From assembly GCA_034440615.1 (NCBI GenBank), contig JAOTOM010004619.1, forward strand, positions 71,001-135,000: a stretch of 64,000 nt of DNA, read 5' to 3'. This document shows, piece after piece, positions 21,306-33,283 of the stretch. The stretch comes from Ashinkailepas kermadecensis (Eukaryota > Arthropoda > Thecostraca > Neolepadidae). Position numbers and translations under genes: made by a program. The notes beneath the pieces were generated by a model that did no database searches, was not told the origin of the DNA, and saw only the letters and a program-made list of their open reading frames with translations. The first letter of the stretch is position 1. The number at the start of each line of letters is the position of its first letter.

Positions 21306-23935
21306 ATCTGCCGTTGTTGAATTTGACCCGCAGAGTTGGTGGTGTCGGCTGTTGCTCTGTGGGCGTGGTTGTGTATTGTTGAGAGGTAGGGTAAGGTGGT
21401 GCGAGAAATATTGGGGAAAGGAGAGTAGGTGAGAATAATTCTTAGAGTGGACCTGAAGGGAGTCCATGGGAAGCGCAGCTAAAGGTTGTCTTGTAGATAG
21501 ATGATTAGATATAAGTAGATCTGAAGCGAGTTCAAGTGGATCTGGAGTTGTAGAGTTGTTGGCAGACCGTAGATGATGAAGTAGTGACGAGTTGTCGGTC
21601 AGGACGGTGCCAGTTCGTGGTATGGGGTGTAGAGGGTAGGATGGGAACGGGACATCGCTACAGAACAGTGGACATTGAAACAACAATTCACCCACCTTGT
21701 GCAATGTTCGTTTTTGTTTATTTTCTTTTCCCTTTTCTTCTTTAACGTATCTTATGTTTGTGTTGTTTTTCTGAGTTTTTTTTATTGTTTTCCTTCCTTT
21801 TTAAGATATCTTTTCATTTTGTCGTTCTTTTTATAATCACAGGTCATCAATAATGGGTGTAGTTGAAAGAAAGTGCAAGATATGTTCGTGTAATGTTGGA
21901 TGGTCGTTTTTGAGAAGATTGGTGATGTTTAGTAGGATGTTGTTTGTGGTGCAGTAGTTCGTGATATGTTGTCTCTCTTTGGTGTACTTGATGAAGTTGA
22001 TGAGTATGTGTTTGATGGTAAGTGGTTGGTGGCATGTGGTGCATTGTGGTCGTGGACGTTTGAGCATGAGGTAGGAGTGTAGGAGGTAGGAGGTAGGAGG
22101 TAGGAGGTAGGAGGTAGGAAGTAGGAAGTTTCTGTGTCCGATGCGTAAGCATGTCAGTGTACATTCCCTATGTCTGTTGTTTTGAATGACAGTGATCCAG
22201 TTTCTTGTTCAGGGTGTATTTTGTGGAGTTGTGTTCTTGCGTCGTCCCATGTTTGTTGAATGCGTTTTTGTATTGCCTGGTGAATTGTGGAGCAATAGTC
22301 AGATTGTGAGTAGGGGTATTGTGTGATTTGTAGTAGTGTTCTGGTTAAGCTTGCTTCGGTATCTGCATGGTCGTTGACGTGTATGTTTGTGTGGCTTGGG
22401 ATTCAAAGAAGAAGTGGTTGTTGAGGTGTGGTCAAATTATGTATGCATAGTATTTTTGGAATGGGACGGTGTTTGAGTGTTGTATGGCGCTATGCTTTGT
22501 ATCGCTGATTTGGCGACTGTGGCTATGACGTTTTGTTCTATTTTTGTGTTGTAGATAGTTGTGCAGGCCGAGAAAATTGCGTATAGCTCTGCGGTGTATG
22601 TGTATGCTGTGTCCGGCAGACAGGCACGCAAGATGACCCGGGGCGGTGCTCTACCTGAGTACAACACCGCCGATGTGCCCGTCTGTAGTGGTGCGTGTGA
22701 TTTGGAGCCGTCGGTGTAAATGGTGTTGTAATGTGGGTATCGTGATGTGAATTGCCGAAAGAGTTGCTGTATTTCTACATCTGTGTAGGGATGTTTTGGT
22801 TTGTCTACGAGAAAGTGTGTTGTGGATGTTCAGTGTTACCACCACGCCGTGGGTGGTGGGAGTGGTTGAGGGGTGGGAAGAGTTATTTGTGGGTTGTGCG
22901 CATGTAGTTGAATGCGTCATCCACTGCTGCATTGAGTGGTGGTGCTTTCACAAGTTGGTGTTTACGTTTGGTGCGAATTCTGAGCGCTTGAGTACATGGG
23001 TGTTGTCTAATCAGCTATGTTTTGTATTGGTACCTGAGAAGTGCTTACCTATGCGTCTGTGTTGTAGTTCTGGTATGTGGTTGTAAAGGTGGAGTGCCTG
23101 TGATCGTTAGGCTCTGAAAGCACCCGTGGCAATTCTGTGACATTGGCTTTGAATTCTGCCCATACTTCGGAGATTTGTCGCAGCGGTGTTTGCGAAAAGT
23201 GGGGATCCGTATTCCAGGATTGGCCGAGTAATTTATTTGTGTAGTGTCATGAGTGTATTTTGGTCAGATCCCCAAGATGTGCCGAAATGCTCGTTGCAGG
23301 TTTACTCTTTCGGAAGTGCGTTTTTTGAATGTTTAAGATGTGTGGCCGAAAGGTGAGTCGTGAGTCTAATGCAATGCCGAAGAATTTTGCCGTCCTAACG
23401 AAGGGTATGGGTGTGTGGCATAATTTAAGTGATTGTAAATCTGTGGGTCGTTTGTACATACCCGAAAAAATGCACTTGGATTTGTGTGGTGCGATGTGTA
23501 AGTTTAGTAATGAGAGTTTGTTGAGTTTGTTCTGTAAATGCGCGTTGTATTGTTGATAGTGCGTAAGCTGGTGTTGTGTTTCAAGTCCATGGTACAATGT
23601 CGTCAGCGTAAAGTGCAGTTTTGACCGAGACGTTGTCTGTGATGATCGAGTTTAAGCCGATAATAAAAAGCAGGGACTGAGAACTGAACCTTGCATTAAA
23701 CCAGTAGTGGGGAATTGAGTATCTGAGTTGTGGGGCCCAATTTTTACTTTATATGAACGATTCAGCAAGTAGAAGTGGAGGTAGTGTGTTAATCGTCCCT
23801 GTACGTCTATGTTATGCAAGTGTTGTAATAATGTCGTTATATTGATGGCGTCGTAGGCGTGTTTTAGATCCAGGAAGACGGCGGCAGTAGAACGTGCACA
23901 TCGTCTGGTGAAAAGGCACCCGAGTGACATTGTCA
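21300..23935 (-). mobile_element. RNase-H-bearing LINE, minus strand, 5'-truncated and decayed
   Basis: Minus-strand order: RT core at 23652-23936 (VFLDLKHAYDAI, GLMQGSVLSP), RT thumb region at 23247-23597 (HKSKCIFSG, FFGIALDSRLTF), RNase H at about 22437-22720 (IYTDGSK, then TAELYAIF), and a C-terminal Cys/His segment at 21837-22067 (CTTCHQPLTIKHILI). RT plus RNase H plus a terminal Cys/His motif is the I/R1-type LINE layout. A partial copy of the same family is at 9098-10752. The 5' end is lost within the RT, the frame is broken repeatedly, and the 3' end touches (AT)n. Confidence 0.85.
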
Positions 23936-23939
23936 TTCG

Positions 23940-24858
23940 TCCGTCGCGATTTTAAAGACAAGCGCGACTTCTTTAAACGTCTGATGGGACGCAGCTAATA
24001 CAGTAATCTGAGGTTACTAGTGTGGGATTTTGTAACGAATCCAAAGCGATACTGGTCATTTTAAAATGTTTTAAGGAGAGTGGTTCCGTTCCACCGATGC
24101 TTGACGGAAACGCACTTATCAGCGATGGCGTTGGACGCGCCAACCTGCTGAACAGAGCCTTTCAGCCAAGTTCACAGCACGGAATGCAGCCCAGTACCCA
24201 TTACTACAAGACTACGGATTGTCCTATCTCACAGACTTTTGGCCCTCACTAGAACAAATTCACACGACTAGCATTGGACTTGACCCGTACAAAGCATGTG
24301 GACCAGATAATATCAGCTCCTGAACCCTTCGGAACTGTGCTGACCAATTATGCGTTCCGCTGCACACAATGTGTAGCCTTTCTGGTGGGCAGAGGAAATT
24401 TCCGAACCAGTGGAAAATGGCAAACGTCACACCAATATATGACAAAGGCAACCAGAAAATTCCGGAAAATTACTGAGCCGTTTCACTTATCTGCCAGTGT
24501 GGCAAGGTTTTAGAATGAAAGAAAAAACATTTACAATGTTTTAAGTGCGCACAATTTACCAGTACTGACACTCAGCACAATTGTATTCCAAAGAGGTTAT
24601 GTGTTTCAAATCTGGCAGTTTTCTTTAGGTACGCCTGGGGGTTCGATCGCTGCCGGTTGCCAGGCAGATGCAATATACAGGGACTACTCTACGGTTTTCC
24701 AAAGTGTCAACCATAAACTGTTGCTATACAAGCTCGAAAATACATATCATGTTTCAGACAAAATGCTCTCTCTGATTCGCTCATGCTTGACTGGTCGACG
24801 GCGGCGAGTGGTAGTCAACCGGGCGGTCTGGTATTTGGCTGACGTAACTTCCGGTGTT
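23940..24858 (+). pseudogene. Old LINE RT fragment (jockey/CR1-like), multiply broken
   Basis: Plus-strand pieces in shifting frames: SGSVPPMLDGNALISDG, then ANLLNRAFQ, then LDPYKACGPDNIS, then WKMANVTPIYDKGNQKIPEN, then YRDYSTVFQSVNHKLLLYK, then GRRRRVVVN and DVTSGV, where PQGSVLGP would be expected next. At that point (24858/24859) a CR1 3' fragment begins. Several stops and frame changes; inactive. A possible continuation after the CR1 copy is the weak SLNASKTQVV match near 33625, followed by an AAATAAAC-rich tail at about 33826-33860. Confidence 0.75.
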
Positions 24859-25249
24859 GGACTAGATCAGGTCAATTTGAATGACGTTCTTCAGTTTAGA
24901 GTATCACATAGGGGCCATCAATTCAGGTTAGACAAGTTGAGGTGTAGGACAGTTAAGCGACAACAGGTCTTCAGTCAAAGGGTTGTTTATCAGTGGAATA
25001 GGCTGCCTGCTGATGTTGTGGAGAGTTCCTCATTGAATGTGTTTAAAAGTAGGGTGGGCAAACTTTTTATACAGGAAAATCTTGTTTTTGAGTTCTAATT
25101 TGTGATGGATGGGGTGATATTTATGCTAAGTAAGTGTGCATGGCACAGACCCCTTTAAGCGGGCATGGATGTAGTTTGAAACTTATTGGTAAGGTATTCA
25201 ATCCACATGGGTTAAGAGGGATCAAGGGAATATGGCTGGATAGCTAGGG
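24859..25249 (+). mobile_element. CR1 copy, 5'-truncated, part before the hAT insertion
   Basis: Starts abruptly with GGACTAGATCAGGTCAATTT, the same text as at 3315 in the CR1 element. It encodes the last 79 ORF2 codons (SHRGHQFRLDKLRCRTVKRQ to KSRVGKLF, then IQENLVFEF) and then 3' UTR. The ORF 24601-25098 is an accidental fusion of the older LINE fragment with this tail. The copy resumes at 32813. Confidence 0.88.
25242..25249. repeat. Target-site duplication AGCTAGGG, left
   Basis: 8-bp direct repeat of 32805-32812, immediately outside the CAGGGCTCAAAA terminus. Confidence 0.85.
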
Positions 25250-25489
25250 CAGGGCTCAAAAAAAGAACCTTTCGGTGGTCGCCGACGAAATTCAATTCTG
25301 GGAAATTGGTCGCCGATCAAGAACGGGTCCAATGGGGAGGGGGAGGAAGTGGCGGCCCTCCATCGGGATTGGATAACATCAAGTTTCCAAAACGTGCTTT
25401 TTTCGTTTGCTCCTTTTTGAAAATTTGTCTGCCTTCCAGCTTTTCATCGATTTTTTCCTCAGCAATAGGTGTCGCTTCGCACCCTGAAT

Positions 25490-26149
25490 AAATTGTGGCG
25501 CGCCAAAAGGAGTGTCCTGCCGATAGGAACTTCTAAATCAGTCACCGTCGCATGCAAGGAAGAGACTGAGAGACTGTCTGTAAACCATTTGTCATTGATT
25601 GTGCAGATGAGCAAAGTCGCTCGGAGACAGTGGGGGATGAACAAAATTTGCTCGAAGATAGCTAAGGATGACACAATCTGGAGTTTGGCACATAAAGATG
25701 AAAAATCCCAAGCGATACTTGGCAAACTGACATCAATTGCTCGCAATCTTCCATCGTGTATATAAGAGATGAAATGTCGAGTCCCATATGAATACTTAGA
25801 ATTCCGATTAACTGTTATCTACATCATGTTGCACACAAAACAACGAACATTTATTCCTTGCTGACAGGTACAGTATTTCTATACGTACCTGTCGTAGTAA
25901 CTGAACCAACTAGGAGGCATAAGCCCCTTTGTTTAAGATCTTCTTAAGCACATTTCTCGGCTGGGTACATTTTGTGGAATAAACGTGAAAACACGCTGAT
26001 ATGAATGGTATCCTGGTCCAAATGAATGTCGGTGGTGCATTTCTAAATAGCGTCCTTCAGGAAGAATGATTTTTGTAGACAATATAAGATAAGGCGCAAC
26101 TGATATCAAGATTTACACCATTGCCTATCAGTTTTATCCGCTGCAGTGG
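25490..26149. other. Left interior of the hAT-like element, unassigned
   Basis: A 98-codon plus ORF at 25469-25765 has no recognised motif. Otherwise nothing. Confidence 0.4.
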
Positions 26150-26524
26150 CCGCCTCCGCCGCGGCGGGGGCCCTCTAAGGGGGGCGGGGGGTACCCCCCC
26201 CCCCCCCCGGGGCCCCCCCCCCCGGGGGGGGGGCGGCCCCCCCCCCCCCCCAGGGGGTTTTTTTTGGAAAAAACAAGGAAAAAAGAGAAGGGTTCTTTAG
26301 AAAGACAAAAAAAAGAGGAGAGAGGGAGAAGAAAAAAAAAAAAAAAATAAATTTAATTATAAAAAAAAAAAAATGAGGGAGGAAGGAGGAAAAAATAAAA
26401 AGCCCTAAAGGTGGGGGGGCCAAACTACTTCGACAGGGGAAGGAGAAGAAGGAATTATTAATTATAAAAAAAAAGGAAAACAAAAGAACAAAAAAAAAAA
26501 GAAAAAAAAAAGGAAAAGAAAAAG

Positions 26525-26576
<52 letters not shown>

Positions 26577-26659
26577 AAGGAAAATTTAACCCCACATATG
26601 GAACAATTCAAACATGGTCCCTTAATGGAAAAGAATTTAGTTTTAAGAAAAAAAGAAGG

Positions 26660-26693
<34 letters not shown>

Positions 26694-26707
26694 AAAAAAA
26701 GAAAAGG

Positions 26708-26739
<32 letters not shown>

Positions 26740-26812
26740 AAAAAGATATAAAAAAAAGAAAAAAAAAAAAAAAAAATAAAATTTAGGAATTTTAAAAATA
26801 GGGAAATAAAAG

Positions 26813-26889
<77 letters not shown>

Positions 26890-26995
26890 AAAATAAAAAA
26901 AAAAAAAAAAAAAAAGAACCAGCTGCCGGAACCATTGTCAGTAGCAACACGGAACATCTTTAAAAACGGAAAAAAAAATTAAAAAAAAAGGGTTT
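26150..26995. repeat. G/C homopolymer and poly-A low-complexity tract
   Basis: Runs of C and G followed by about 700 bp of poly-A broken by single G and short motifs. It may be real A-rich simple sequence or poor consensus. The Phe/Gly-rich minus-strand ORFs are artefacts. Confidence 0.9.
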
Positions 26996-27000
26996 TTTTT

Positions 27001-27545
27001 TCAGGGATGGCCGTATCGACAGGGAGGAGTGGGAGTTGGTAGGAGTTTGAAATTGTTGACTGTGTTATGAAATAGCAAGTGAGTCTCTTATTAAGTCTAA
27101 ATGCTTTATAACTTTACATAGGTGTCCGTCACAGTGGATCCAGCACCTTCCTTCGGGATGTGATACTGATGAGATTTTCTATGGTAGCAAAAAAAGTATG
27201 AAGGGGGGGGATTTTAATTTTTTAGTTAATTCAGTGTCTCTTATTAAGTCTGAACGCTTTATGAATTTTGGGCAGGGTGCGGCACCTTCCTTCGGGGTGT
27301 GATGCTGATGAGGTTGTCTATGCAGCCATGATGGGTGTGATGGGAGGGGCTTGTTAATATTGAGGGTTTTAGGGGGGAAAAAAGGGGGGGGGTAAGGGGG
27401 GGGGGAAAAAATTTAGTTGAAAATGGGAGAGGGGGGAGACATTGGGGTGGGAGTATGTCATTCTAGTGCCTTTTCTAGATAGGCTTAACCCAGATGGGCC
27501 CCTGTGGCATAAGCCTTAATACTTTATGACTTATGACTTTATGAC
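27001..27545 (+). mobile_element. CR1 3' UTR fragments, several tails in series
   Basis: CR1-like 3' ends at about 27081-27120, 27237-27270 and 27441-27545. The last has GATAGGCTTAACCCAGATGG and the ACTTTATGAC tail seen at 3778-3860. The shared block CAGCACCTTCCTTC also occurs at 33003. Nested inside the hAT-like element. Confidence 0.8.
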
Positions 27546-27790
27546 AGCGGCCGCCTCACAGTCCTGACAACGGCCGCCTCACAGCCGTGCCAGCGGCCGC
27601 CTCACAGCCGTGACAGCGGCCGCCTCACAGCCATAGCAGAGGCCACCTCACAGCCGTGACAGCGGCCGCCTCACAGCACCAGCAGAGGCCACCTCACAGC
27701 CACAGCAGAGGTAGCCTCACAGCCGTGACAGCGGCCGCCTCACGGCCGTGACAGCGGCCGCCTCACAGGTACGACAGTGGCCGCCTCCAA
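27546..27790. repeat. 23-bp minisatellite with NotI-like cores
   Basis: About ten copies of a 23-bp unit, CGGCCGCCTCACAGCCGTGA plus CAG; several contain GCGGCCGC. It directly follows a CR1 tail. Confidence 0.9.
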
Positions 27791-30700
27791 TAGTCATCAC
27801 AAGCATCACAAGTAGTCATTTCTACTTCACCATATCTGGAAAGACGAAAACTATGCTAAGCATTAAAGATCCCTGGACGACTTGTGGTGGGAGATCACAG
27901 TTCCTTCCATCGCTGCCCCCCCAATGCTTGTGAGGATAAAATTGTTCAAGCGAGGGTTTCTTTGCAGCACTCTGTATGTGATAGTCTGTGTGTGCCACGT
28001 CACGGGCCCACGGCAGGGGCGTTCCGCCGAACAATCAACTGATGTGAGACGTTTTGGTGGTCAGCACGTGGTTTATGCCAAACATGGCTATATCTGTGCT
28101 TGCCACACTTTCAACCACGCCCTCGGCGAGATAAGCCACAGATGCACCACCAGTGCCGACACTTGCACTGCGAGCGCATCAGTTTCTTCAGGACGTGGTA
28201 AGCGGCGCGGACGGACTCTGGTGGCACGGTGTTGGGAGTCAACACGCTAATGTGCAGGCGAGACGCAGCTGCCAGTGCAGTGCCGACGACGCTCTAGGTC
28301 GGCGACTTCCGGATGGCGCGCAGGTCACTGACTATGCGGATGTCAATCTTGTAGAATCACTTCTTGATATTGTTGTACTTTGGAGCAGCCTAGCAAATCC
28401 ATGCTCATAGTTCGGTTCTTGCAGTGCGGAGTCAGTATCAAGGTGAAGGCCGACATCCCCTTAGCTTGATAAAAGAGAAAAGGGTACGCACAAAACGCAA
28501 TGCATGCGGGGACTTTTATTAATAGGCGACGGTGGGGTAACTGAGATCAACGCTAATAATGCGAAGTTGAAGTGAAACATTTGGTCGGCCATAAGATATC
28601 AAGATATTGCGCCAACGATCCAAGTCTTGCACCATGTTATTGTCCCACTCAGTCGAACATGGAAGGATATGCAATCAATAGTGATCAGAAAAGGGGTGTA
28701 TAGTTATACCACCAGATTAGTGACAGCTATGGTTGGAAAAATAGGATATTCCTGTATTTGCGGCATCCAGAACATTATCCTCTTGAGGAAATCTTCCTCC
28801 TTTTATCCCTTGGAGGTTCGCTGGTGCTGTTAGACTATGAACTGCTCTGTGATGTGTTCAAGATTGACTGGAAAGTGTAGAGCGATATTCCGATGTCATT
28901 GACTGGAATAATAATATCCTCTCGCTGCATGACATCTGCAGTCGATGTGCCCCTAAACTCCAATAACAATATCCTCTCCATATTCAATTACCCATACATT
29001 TTCCTCTCCACATCCAGGATTACAAAATACAAATCCAACTGTGGTGACTGCTGACATGCAATCTGTCCAACCAGAATTTGACAAATGTTCCTGTGCTGGA
29101 TGTTTGTCATCCAGAACACTATCCTCCATGAAAAAGCATTGTCTTTTTGGCCACAAGATTGGAGATGTTTGAAAATGACTGCAAACTTCCTCCTGTTTTA
29201 TACATGCCCAAGCTGACTGGCCAAATACAAAAAGGAGTTTATGGTTCAAAAAGACAAAATTGTAACTTTGGAATGGAATGCCAAGCATTGTGCTCTCGAA
29301 ATGCAACAGTAAAAAACAAAGTGAGCCATGTTCAACATTCCTTTCTTTGAAACTAAAGAATTCCACCTGAATTTTGGCATACAGCACCAAACATACTGCA
29401 TATATGCAAATATGTTACAGCTGATGACAGCTCTATTGAAGGGAAATGTATTATCCAAATTTTACTCGTTCTCAGTTTTTACCATATGTTGAACCAAGTT
29501 GAAAAATGCATATTATTCTGGACATATCTAGCATAGTTCCAGAGAAAAAAAAAATATAATGGTGCATATCCAGGGATATTTGGCAAAAAGGATGCTTGAA
29601 CCAAGCATCATTTTTTCAAGCATAACTCAACACATCTGTACATGTTCCATAATGTTTCTACAGTGCCCACAAATTCTGGCACAATTATTATAGTTACAAA
29701 TCTGACATAATAACATGCATGCATTCATTCATTTTGCACTAAATTGGGATGCCAAAGACAGATATCCTCGCCAGAGTAGAAAAAGACCATCTGTCCTAGA
29801 TATATCCTATTCTAGATATATGGATGAAACCCATCCAAAGAAAAGTACCATCATTGTGCTGTAATATTCATGCATATTAGCATTGCAGCTTATTCTTTAA
29901 CAAAGCATTGTAAATGGCTCATCAAATTTTGATATGTTAAGCTGGATGGCACAGAAAAGCAAAGCATTAAGACCAATTATGAGCACCAGTTCTATATTTA
30001 AATTTTCTTACATATATCTTTACCTAAACCTTTTCCACTTGTCATCTTCAGAACTTCAGTAATTTTCAGGTTGGACTGCATGCAAGACGTGCTAATCAGT
30101 AATCAGACGTTTTCATCTGTAAAGCAGGTGTTAGGATGGGATATCCTAGTTTACGGTTTTTAATTTAATTAACTAAAAAGTATCAGTTGAAGTTCTTGCC
30201 ACAAAATCTGGTAAATTTTTGACTTCAGGTATTTGTTAATTGTTGGATTTACTTTTCCAATGGTTTATTAACATGGTTAACATGATGTGGCCACTCATTT
30301 TCTCTGAAAATGATTACTTTTTCAATTGACAGGCAAAAGAACACCTGAAATGGGACTTTGAGTTGAGTAATGTTGGCATTTCAAGAAACCAAATTGTATT
30401 AAATTGCACTTTTTGGTAAATTATTAATTCCGGCAATTTATTTTTCCAATGCAATGTTTATGTAGGTGGATAGCATTGTGTGACCACTCATTTCCTCTGC
30501 AAATGCATATTTTTTCAGTTGGCAGGCAAAATAACACCAAAAACCAGGCTGGAGTTTGATAACATAGCATAAAAATAATGTTCAAGAGTAAGCAAAAATG
30601 TAGCACAGCGTAACCTAAACTTGCATGCAGGAAAATAAATTCCTAAAGAAATGGAAAATTTCCCATTTACTTCTGAAGAATTTTCAACTTAAAAACCTTT

Positions 30701-30960
30701 CATTGCAGAGCCTAGTTAACTAGGTTAACAGATTACATTAAACCTGTTTTGAAGAAAAGAGCACTTTTTGTGAACAAAATCTACAAAAAATGGGAAGTTT
30801 TTCCAACTGAAGGAAAAGCCTAGCCTAACATAACCTAACTCCATTTTTGCTTTGTGGGGTAAAATGTGTGTACAATTTGTCTCCTGGATACCTTGAAGTG
30901 CAATAATACACAAAATTGCGAGATCATGTTTTTGAACATGATTAACACAAGCTCCTGTGT
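27791..30960. other. hAT-like element interior, AT-rich, unassigned
   Basis: No gene recognised. The minus-strand ORF at 28953-29390 (145 codons) has no known motif and no clear coding signature. Confidence 0.45.
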
Positions 30961-31504
30961 AGGTAGGCACCTAGGTATGTATGTAGGTGGATAGGTACCA
31001 AGGTAGGTACATTCCTAGGTAAAAGGATATGGCCATGTGTAGCATTGTCCAGAGTGTAAATGTTGGGAGGAATCTACATATAGTATATGGCATTTCAAGA
31101 CATAAATATTGTAAAAACATGTTCCTTGATATCATTAAGATGCTGTGGGATGTGGCCTACCTAGCCACTTATTACCAGCACAAGTGCATAGGCACTTTCC
31201 AGTTGGTATGCAATATAATACCAAAATATTGAGGTAGGTACCTAGGTATGTATGTAGGTGGATAGGTACCTAGGTAGGTACATTCCTAGGTAAAAGGATA
31301 TGGCCATGTGTAGCATTGTCCAGAGTGTAAATGTTGGGAGGAATCTACACAATATGTCATATGGCATTTCAAGACATAAATATTGTAAAAACATGTTCCT
31401 TGATATGATTAAGATGCTGTGGGATGTGACCTACCTAGCCACTTATTACCAGCACAAGTGCATAGGCACTTCCCAGTTGGTATGCAATAGAATACCAAAA
31501 TATT
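30961..31504. repeat. Direct duplication, about 272 bp x 2
   Basis: 30961-31232 recurs at 31233-31504 with few differences. Landmarks CCTAGGTATGTATG (30970, 31241) and CAAAATATT (31222, 31496) are 271-274 bp apart. Each copy opens with TAGG-rich simple sequence. Confidence 0.92.
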
Positions 31505-32790
31505 GGTATTTGAGTGGGGCAGCATAATGTAGAATAATGTACAATGCCAAATAATGCCTAATGTAACCTAGATAACTTGGGGAATTTTTAATGCCTTAGA
31601 CCTGATGTGTCATTGCAGGCCTAGCATTCTAGCCTAGGCATTTTCTTTCTTAATAGAATATAGCAGAGCTAAACGTTTTTTCTTCGGGACAAGAGAAACC
31701 GAAGTTCTTCCGCACAAATAAAGAGCAAACAAAACGTGTGGTATTTTGAATGGGAATGAATGGTCCCATTGTCTTAACGCTGACCGTAACGATCGCACTT
31801 TTTCCGTACTATCGACCGTAACGACAGCACGCACGGTCTGTACCAGCGTAGTAGCGAGCGTACGTATGAACGGTCTATCTACCGTTCTGCAGTGGAACGT
31901 GCATACTTTCTGTACGTACGGGCGGTGCAGGCTGGGTGGAGTGGAGGCTGATTGTGACCTCATTTGACCCTGAAGCCATTGACCTGGGGTCATGAAATGT
32001 ATACTGCAGCGAATTCACTACAGCCGTAATTCTGCCAAATTGTGCTCTTCTAGTTTCACTCATGCTCCTCATGTTTGTTCTTGGTGTGCTTGTGGATGTT
32101 CTGCTCGGCTCCTGAACACGAACATCCTTTGTGGCCACAAAACGCTTCCCCTTATTATTATTTTTCCGGCTTGCATCCTTCCCCTGTCATTTTAACCTTT
32201 TGCTGGTTTTCATCTTTTGCAAATAGTCCACGCCTGGATATCTAACTACGCACCTACCTCGTAAATGGCAATATTAATTCAGGCAGTTCAGCAATCAATT
32301 CACAAAAACACGACATTAATCCACCACCACGGTTGGGCACAATTACCCATACACCAATTTTCGAACGAACGACTGAACAAGTCACCAAGAGTTGGATTTC
32401 AAATTCCATATTTATAACTATATTTCTAGGCGACGACCACGACAACCATTTGGTCTCCGTCCCGACGGCGCTTTTGGCGACCACGGTATGCCATTGGTTT
32501 AGCATTGTGGTCGTCTGGAAAGCGCCGTCCTGTGCCGACGGGAGGTTCTAGTATAAACGTGGTAAGCAAGAGGTACGGGATATTTGGTGGAATTCGCGGT
32601 ACGGTCCTAGTATACCTTTCATCTGGAAAAAGATCAGTGCTGCTAAATACAAATTACTGATATATCGACGAATTATGTCCTTCATGGCTAAAATCTTGAC
32701 GGACATATCAAAACAAAATTCTGGTTTCGGTCGCCACTGAAGCCTGGTAAGCCAGCATCTGGTCGCCGACGCTATCGCTAGGACGGCGCT
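31505..32790. other. Right interior of the hAT-like element, unassigned
   Basis: No gene recognised. GGTCGCC/GGCGACC motifs recur at about 32430-32490 and 32728-32770, near the right terminus. Confidence 0.45.
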
Positions 32791-32804
32791 TATTTTGAGC
32801 CCTG

Positions 32805-33283
32805 AGCTAGGGTAGATAAGCATTGATAGGTGTGTGGGATGTTGGTGGATGATTTCTTTAGGATGTGGTGATGGTTGGGGGTGGGTCTTTTTACCGCGCT
32901 TATGGTATCTTCCATTTGCAGACTTAACTGGATGGGCCCTTGGGTCTCATATTAAGTCTAAACACTTTATGACTTTATATAGGGTGTACCTAGCAGTTGA
33001 TTCAGCACCTTCCTTCAGGATGTGATACTGATGAGATTGGCTATTGTAGCACAATGGGCATGATTGGAGGAGTTTGTAATTGTTGAGGAGTGTGTTATGC
33101 AATATCAGGTGAATGGTGCTAGATGGGCTGGGATATATAGCTCCCTAGAAACTTGAGATAATGGATTGATTGGGGTGTGAGCATGTACTTTTCTAGTATC
33201 TTTTCTAGATAGACTTAACCCAGATGGCCCCTGTGGCTCTTATTAAGCCTTAACACTTTATGACTTTATGACTTTATGACTAG
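32805..33283 (+). mobile_element. CR1 copy resumes after the hAT insertion; right TSD at 32805-32812
   Basis: Begins with the second AGCTAGGG and continues CR1 3' UTR text. It has two tail motifs, AAACACTTTATGACTTTATA near 32970 and a full TTTATGAC tail ending at about 33280, so it is either a subfamily with a duplicated 3' UTR or two superposed copies. Confidence 0.82.

Larger units (their letters stand above)
25250..32804. mobile_element. hAT-like DNA transposon, 7.55 kb, no transposase recognised
   Basis: Termini are CAGGGCTCAAAAAAAG on the left and, reverse-complemented, CAGGGCTCAAAATAAG on the right (15 of 16). They are flanked by an exact 8-bp duplication AGCTAGGG. A CAGGG-type inverted end with an 8-bp target duplication is the hAT signature. 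GGTCGCC motifs cluster near both ends, as expected of subterminal transposase-binding repeats. The interior holds low-complexity sequence (26150-26990), CR1 tails (27001-27545), a 23-bp minisatellite and a 272-bp duplication. No hAT transposase or BED finger is visible; the ORF at 25469-25765 (98 codons) has no motif I know. Confidence 0.78.

Noticed and set aside
24630..24670. GGTTCGATC resembling a tRNA B box, considered as a SINE head
   Set aside because: No A box at proper spacing and no cloverleaf; it lies in the broken LINE RT.
28953..29390. Minus-strand ORF of 145 codons inside the hAT-like element, tested as a transposase
   Set aside because: No BED finger, RNase-H-like catalytic blocks or hAT C-terminal dimerisation motif seen.
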